DNA from: Anaerolineae bacterium
Lineage (GTDB): Bacteria; Chloroflexota; Anaerolineae; 4572-78; J111
DNA length: 64,000 nt
Direction of reading: 5' to 3'
NCBI GenBank assembly: GCA_022071955.1
Contig: JAJVIM010000004.1
Location: 461,970 to 525,969, forward strand
Made by a program: the position numbers and the translations under genes. The notes beneath the pieces are model-generated. The model saw only the letters and a program-made list of their open reading frames with translations, was not told the DNA's origin and searched no databases. Shown here piece after piece: positions 61,595 through 64,000 of this stretch. The stretch's first letter is position 1, and each line of letters starts with the position of its first letter.

Positions 61595-61903
61595 TTTTTA
61601 ACTCCTCCGCAATTTGCCTCAAACTATGACTTGGGATTGTGTCCCGCTCACTTTTACCATAAATCGTGACGTGAGCAGCCATATTTCATCCTCTGATTTT
61701 TTCCAATAGTAAATGACCCGCACACCGCCACTCTTACCTTTACCGGAAATAGCCCACCGTAATTTCCGTACCCCGCCCGAGCCGCGCACGATTTTGCCGG
61801 TATCAGGATATTCAAACAGAAAGCTTTGCAAGCCTCGATACTCATCATCCGTCAAGTACGAGCTGACCAACTTGGTGAAGATGGAGGTCTCGATGAAGAT
61901 CAT
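61587..61903 (-). pseudogene. RelE/HigB-type toxin, frameshifted by 5-bp duplication
   Basis: The frame from ATG 61903 reads MIFIETSIFTKLVSSYLTDD and later GSGGVRKLRWAISGKGKSGG, VIYYWKKSEDEIWLLT, all typical of the HigB/RelE fold. It then shifts. A tandem duplication of CGTGA (61665-61669 and 61670-61674, plus strand) is the cause: removing one copy restores YGKSERDTIPSHSLRQIAEE and a stop overlapping the antitoxin start, giving about 103 residues, the usual length. As it stands the product would end in an unrelated tail at 61619 and is probably inactive. Confidence 0.85.
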
Positions 61904-61909
61904 AACAAT

Positions 61910-61937
61910 ATTGTACGGCAAAGCCGTATATTGTCAA
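61910..61937 (-). promoter_or_regulatory. Toxin-antitoxin promoter with operator
   Basis: TTGACA (61937-61932), 16-bp spacer, TACAAT (61915-61910) on the minus strand. A perfect inverted repeat TACGGC-AAA-GCCGTA (61914-61928) fills the spacer and reaches the -10 box. The predicted start coincides with the toxin ATG, so the mRNA may be leaderless. Confidence 0.7.
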
Positions 61938-62078
61938 CCAACTGATCGACTCCAGCAATTAACCCAGATTGATCTACCCCATTTGGCTACTTTGTTCATC
62001 TGTCGGGTTTTGGATGCGCATTTCGCTCAAACGCGCTATCATCCGGTGATGATTTTCACGCGATCCCCGGAGAATAAA

Positions 62079-62856
62079 ATGATCAGCATCCTGCCTGGTT
62101 TCTGGTCTTGGTTTCTTAATCAAGTCAGTCAAGTTATCAGTCGCTGGACCAAACCGGCAACCACCGCCCTCATCATCGGAGCGGTTGTCGACCTGACCCG
62201 CAACCGCACCGATCTGCTCATTGAAAACGCACTGTTGCGCCAGCAACTCATCATCCTTAATCGGCAGGTCGAACGCCCCCATTTCACCCCTGGTGACCGC
62301 TGGCGATTGGTGCTCCTGGCCCGCCTGACCAGATTCTGGGATCAGGCCCTTTTGCTGGTACAGCCTGAAACCCTGTTGCGCTGGCATCGCGAGTTGTTTC
62401 GGCTTTACTGGCGGCATAAATCCAGCCGCAAAAAACAAGAACCCCGTCTCAGTAGGGAAACCATTGCTCTGGGGCCACCGGCCGAAATATCTCATTCGCG
62501 ATCGGGATAACAGGTTCGGCCCGTTGTTTGCCCAACTGGCCAGACACAGCGGCATCAAGGTGATCCAGACCCCACTCAAATCACCGCGAGCTAACGCGAT
62601 TTGTGAGCGGTTCATTGGCAGTCTGCGTCGAGAGTGCCTCGATCACACCTTCATTTTGAACACGGCACAATTACGCCGGGTTGGGCAGGAATATGTGGCT
62701 TACTACAACCAGTCTCGGCCACATCAGGGCATCCACCAACAAATCCCCGCCAAAATTGATCAGCCAGTGTCACCCTCATCCACTGGCAGAATCATTGTTC
62801 GACCGGTACTGGGTGGCTTGCACCATTCATATTCGCGGACCGCTTATCGGCACTGA
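62079..62856 (+). pseudogene. rve-type IS transposase with internal deletion
   Basis: Two pieces of one transposase. The N-terminal part (62079 to about 62470, GGAG upstream) reads LIENALLRQQLIILNRQVER, LLVQPETLLRWHRELFRLYW and RLSRETIAL. The C-terminal part (about 62464-62856, another frame) has YLIRDRDNRFGPLFAQLA, TPLKSPRANAICERF then IGSLRRECLDH and YNQSRPHQGIHQQIP. The middle of the family, including the first catalytic Asp region, is missing at about 62470. The last Asp/Glu region survives. Not functional. Confidence 0.85.
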
Positions 62857-62882
62857 CCTTTTCCCCGGTTAATCCCAAAAGA

Positions 62883-62917
62883 AACCAAGCCCTCAGTAAT
62901 TTACTGAAGGCTTGGTT
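62883..62917 (-). terminator. Hairpin 3' of AT-rich membrane gene
   Basis: Sixteen-bp stem with one mismatch (arms AACCAAGCCCTCAGTA and TACTGAAGGCTTGGTT), followed on the minus strand by TTCTTTTGGG. It could end transcription coming from the gene at 63125-63712. The stretch 62918-63124 shows no gene. Confidence 0.45.
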
Positions 62918-63124
62918 AAGGTTGACGATTTGGTCGATTTCGAGCAAAACAAGTCAGGCCGACGGGTTATTCCACGCTATATTTTCCCGAACACCACCAC
63001 GCCCGGTGCTTGTGGTACTCATTGGCCCGACGTTGCCCCGATGACAACGCCTCGATCCAACGCGTGAAATCGGACCGGATGACTAAAGTAGCCAGCACAG
63101 GGCTTGTTAGGTGCGTTTTTGGGG

Positions 63125-63712
63125 CTAATTGTTTGTGCTGGATTTTCTGGCCAATCTAAGATGGCTCAGTCCAAGCATTAGGCAGCGAACAGCTCCTCCT
63201 AAGAAAAACCAACTGTTACTGATCAAGAATCCTAACAAAAACAAAGCTGAAAAACTAGTCAACTCTATTGCTGATGATTTCAGTATTACCCATCGACGGT
63301 ATTCAATATGACCTTTCAACCCATTTTTAGTTTTCCTGGTCAGTCCAAATAAATAAATATTTCGAACATGTCGTATATGGATAGCTACTTCTGATAAGAT
63401 TAACGCACCGATTAGAAATGAAAAAAGCCAAGGTGTCTCAAGAAATTTTACACTCAAAAACCATAGAATTATTAGAAAAATTATAGTAAGGCTTAACGAC
63501 ACCAAAAATCTGGGGCTTACACGCCGCAAGTTATTGACATCATTCTGGAAGGAAGGTGTCAGTTCATAACTACCTTCATATACCACATACTGCTTTGCAT
63601 AGGTTTGGTAAAGATAGGCACCGTAAATAGTGAAATAGTAATCTGAGATGAATAATAACGCCCAAACCGTCAAACTTATCCATAGATTTTCGACTAATAA
63701 ATCTTCTAACAA
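63125..63712 (-). CDS. AT-rich integral membrane protein of unknown function
   Basis: 195 residues from TTG 63712, supported by GGAGG 8 bases upstream. Four or five hydrophobic segments (near residues 10-30, 70-90, 95-112, 145-165, 168-185). No family recognised. GC content is far below the rest of the window and AT-ending codons dominate, so it is very likely acquired. Its flanks carry GTTAGGT (63106-63112) and ACCTAAC (63755-63761), sequences like integron recombination cores. Confidence 0.6.
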   Translation of the reverse strand: MLEDLLVENLWISLTVWALLFISDYYFTIYGAYLYQTYAKQYVVYEGSYELTPSFQNDVNNLRRVSPRFLVSLSLTIIFLIILWFLSVKFLETPWLFSFLIGALILSEVAIHIRHVRNIYLFGLTRKTKNGLKGHIEYRRWVILKSSAIELTSFSALFLLGFLISNSWFFLGGAVRCLMLGLSHLRLARKSSTNN

Positions 63713-63844
63713 AATTTAAGCCTCCGGGCTAACAAATTGCAGATTATCACCAGCACCTAACGCCCCCCAATCACGCGCCCAAAGGTATCGTTGGGGGAGG
63801 CCAAGCCTTGCGCCAAAACCGTGCTTGCTGGGTCGGGTGGCCGG

Positions 63845-63911
63845 GTAGGAGCAGCAGTTACCTGCCGCTCCTACCACAGATCCGGACGTGAACAATTCGC
63901 TCATCCGGTTC
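63845..63911 (-). ncRNA. Group II intron 3' end: domains V and VI
   Basis: On the minus strand, domain V spans 63911-63879 and has GAACCGGATGAGC and CACGTCCGGATC, matching the 34-base domain V pattern, although the catalytic triad reads AAC where AGC is usual and the tetraloop is altered. Four bases later, domain VI (63874-63845) is a 13-bp helix GTAGGAGCGGCAG / CTGCTGCTCCTAC capped by GTAA, without an obvious bulged branch-point A. The rest of the intron, with any reverse transcriptase, would lie beyond the window edge. The frame read through this RNA is not a gene. Confidence 0.65.
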
Positions 63912-64000
63912 CTCGGTTCCAACTCTTTTAACCAAATTGGAAACCCATCAGGCGACACCCCGCTGGGCGCATAGCTCGGCTACCCTGTCACCTGTGACTG

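Noticed and set aside
63054..63112. Complete attC site between ATCCAAC and GTTAGGT
   Set aside because: The outer cores fit loosely, but the inner arms (GCGTGAA and AGGGCTT) are not complementary, so the required fold is missing; kept only as a weak hint in the findings.
63716..63958. Minus-strand frame at the right edge
   Set aside because: It reads through domains V and VI of the group II intron; such frames are commonly mis-annotated as proteins.
1..64000. tRNA, rRNA, prophage or replication-origin genes
   Set aside because: No tRNA-like cloverleaf, rRNA segment, phage structural gene or origin boxes were recognised by eye; a tRNA scan would be the decisive check.

Overview
The window looks like a chromosomal segment of an anaerobic or facultative, GC-rich bacterium, most likely a member of the Chloroflexota (Anaerolineae-like). 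This is inferred from gene content: MoxR/DUF58/VWA cluster, tungsten aldehyde oxidoreductase, corrinoid methyl-transfer genes, CUT1 sugar importer without its own ATPase, and palindromic intergenic repeats. No rRNA or tRNA gene was seen, so the assignment rests on proteins only.

Layout. 1-3.0 kb: end of an oligopeptide importer (OppD, OppF) and a C45-type acyltransferase/peptidase. 3.2-8.1 kb (minus): moxR-DUF58-VWA-VWA operon and a trypsin-like protease. 8.3-13.8 kb (minus): five-gene corrinoid methyl-transfer operon (methyltransferase I, corrinoid protein, methyltransferase II, reductive activator, DUF1638), divergent from a GntR regulator and a second, solitary corrinoid protein. 15.4-20.3 kb (minus): FmdE-like protein and a DMSO-reductase-type molybdoenzyme (A, B, C subunits plus TorD-type chaperone), followed by a NarX/NarL-type two-component pair (20.5-22.7 kb). 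22.8-35.3 kb (minus): an 11-gene operon beginning with a sugar-type binding lipoprotein and two permeases and continuing with an Fe-alcohol dehydrogenase, a MoaD-like protein, a tungsten aldehyde oxidoreductase, enoyl-CoA hydratase, CoA transferase, flavoprotein, Gfo/Idh dehydrogenase and RraA-like aldolase. 35.6-39.0 kb: two signalling proteins of unusual architecture. 39.4-48.2 kb (plus): a nine-gene sugar or sugar-acid operon opened by a D-apionate-lactonase-like protein, with a GHMP kinase, cyclase-family hydrolase, RPE-like and SIS-domain proteins, three dehydrogenases and a FadR-type regulator.

48.2-53.1 kb holds decayed SDR and AcpS fragments, a tyrosine recombinase, a C-terminal processing protease and an alanyl-tRNA editing protein. 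53.1-55.2 kb is a gene-poor stretch plus two lower-GC genes, probably acquired. 55.4-60.3 kb is a tandem glycine riboswitch with a terminator followed by gcvT-gcvH-gcvP. 60.3-64.0 kb is a graveyard of mobile DNA: transposon end-repeats with a truncated Mu/TniA-type transposase, a toxin-antitoxin pair whose toxin is frameshifted by a 5-base duplication, an internally deleted rve transposase, an AT-rich membrane-protein gene, and the 3' end (domains V and VI) of a group II intron.

How it fits together: the corrinoid operon would move methyl groups from a methylated compound (possibly an aryl methyl ether) to tetrahydrofolate; glycine cleavage feeds the same C1 pool. The two large sugar-related operons flank a shared signalling locus and may form one catabolic regulon. 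The substrates are not known from the sequence.
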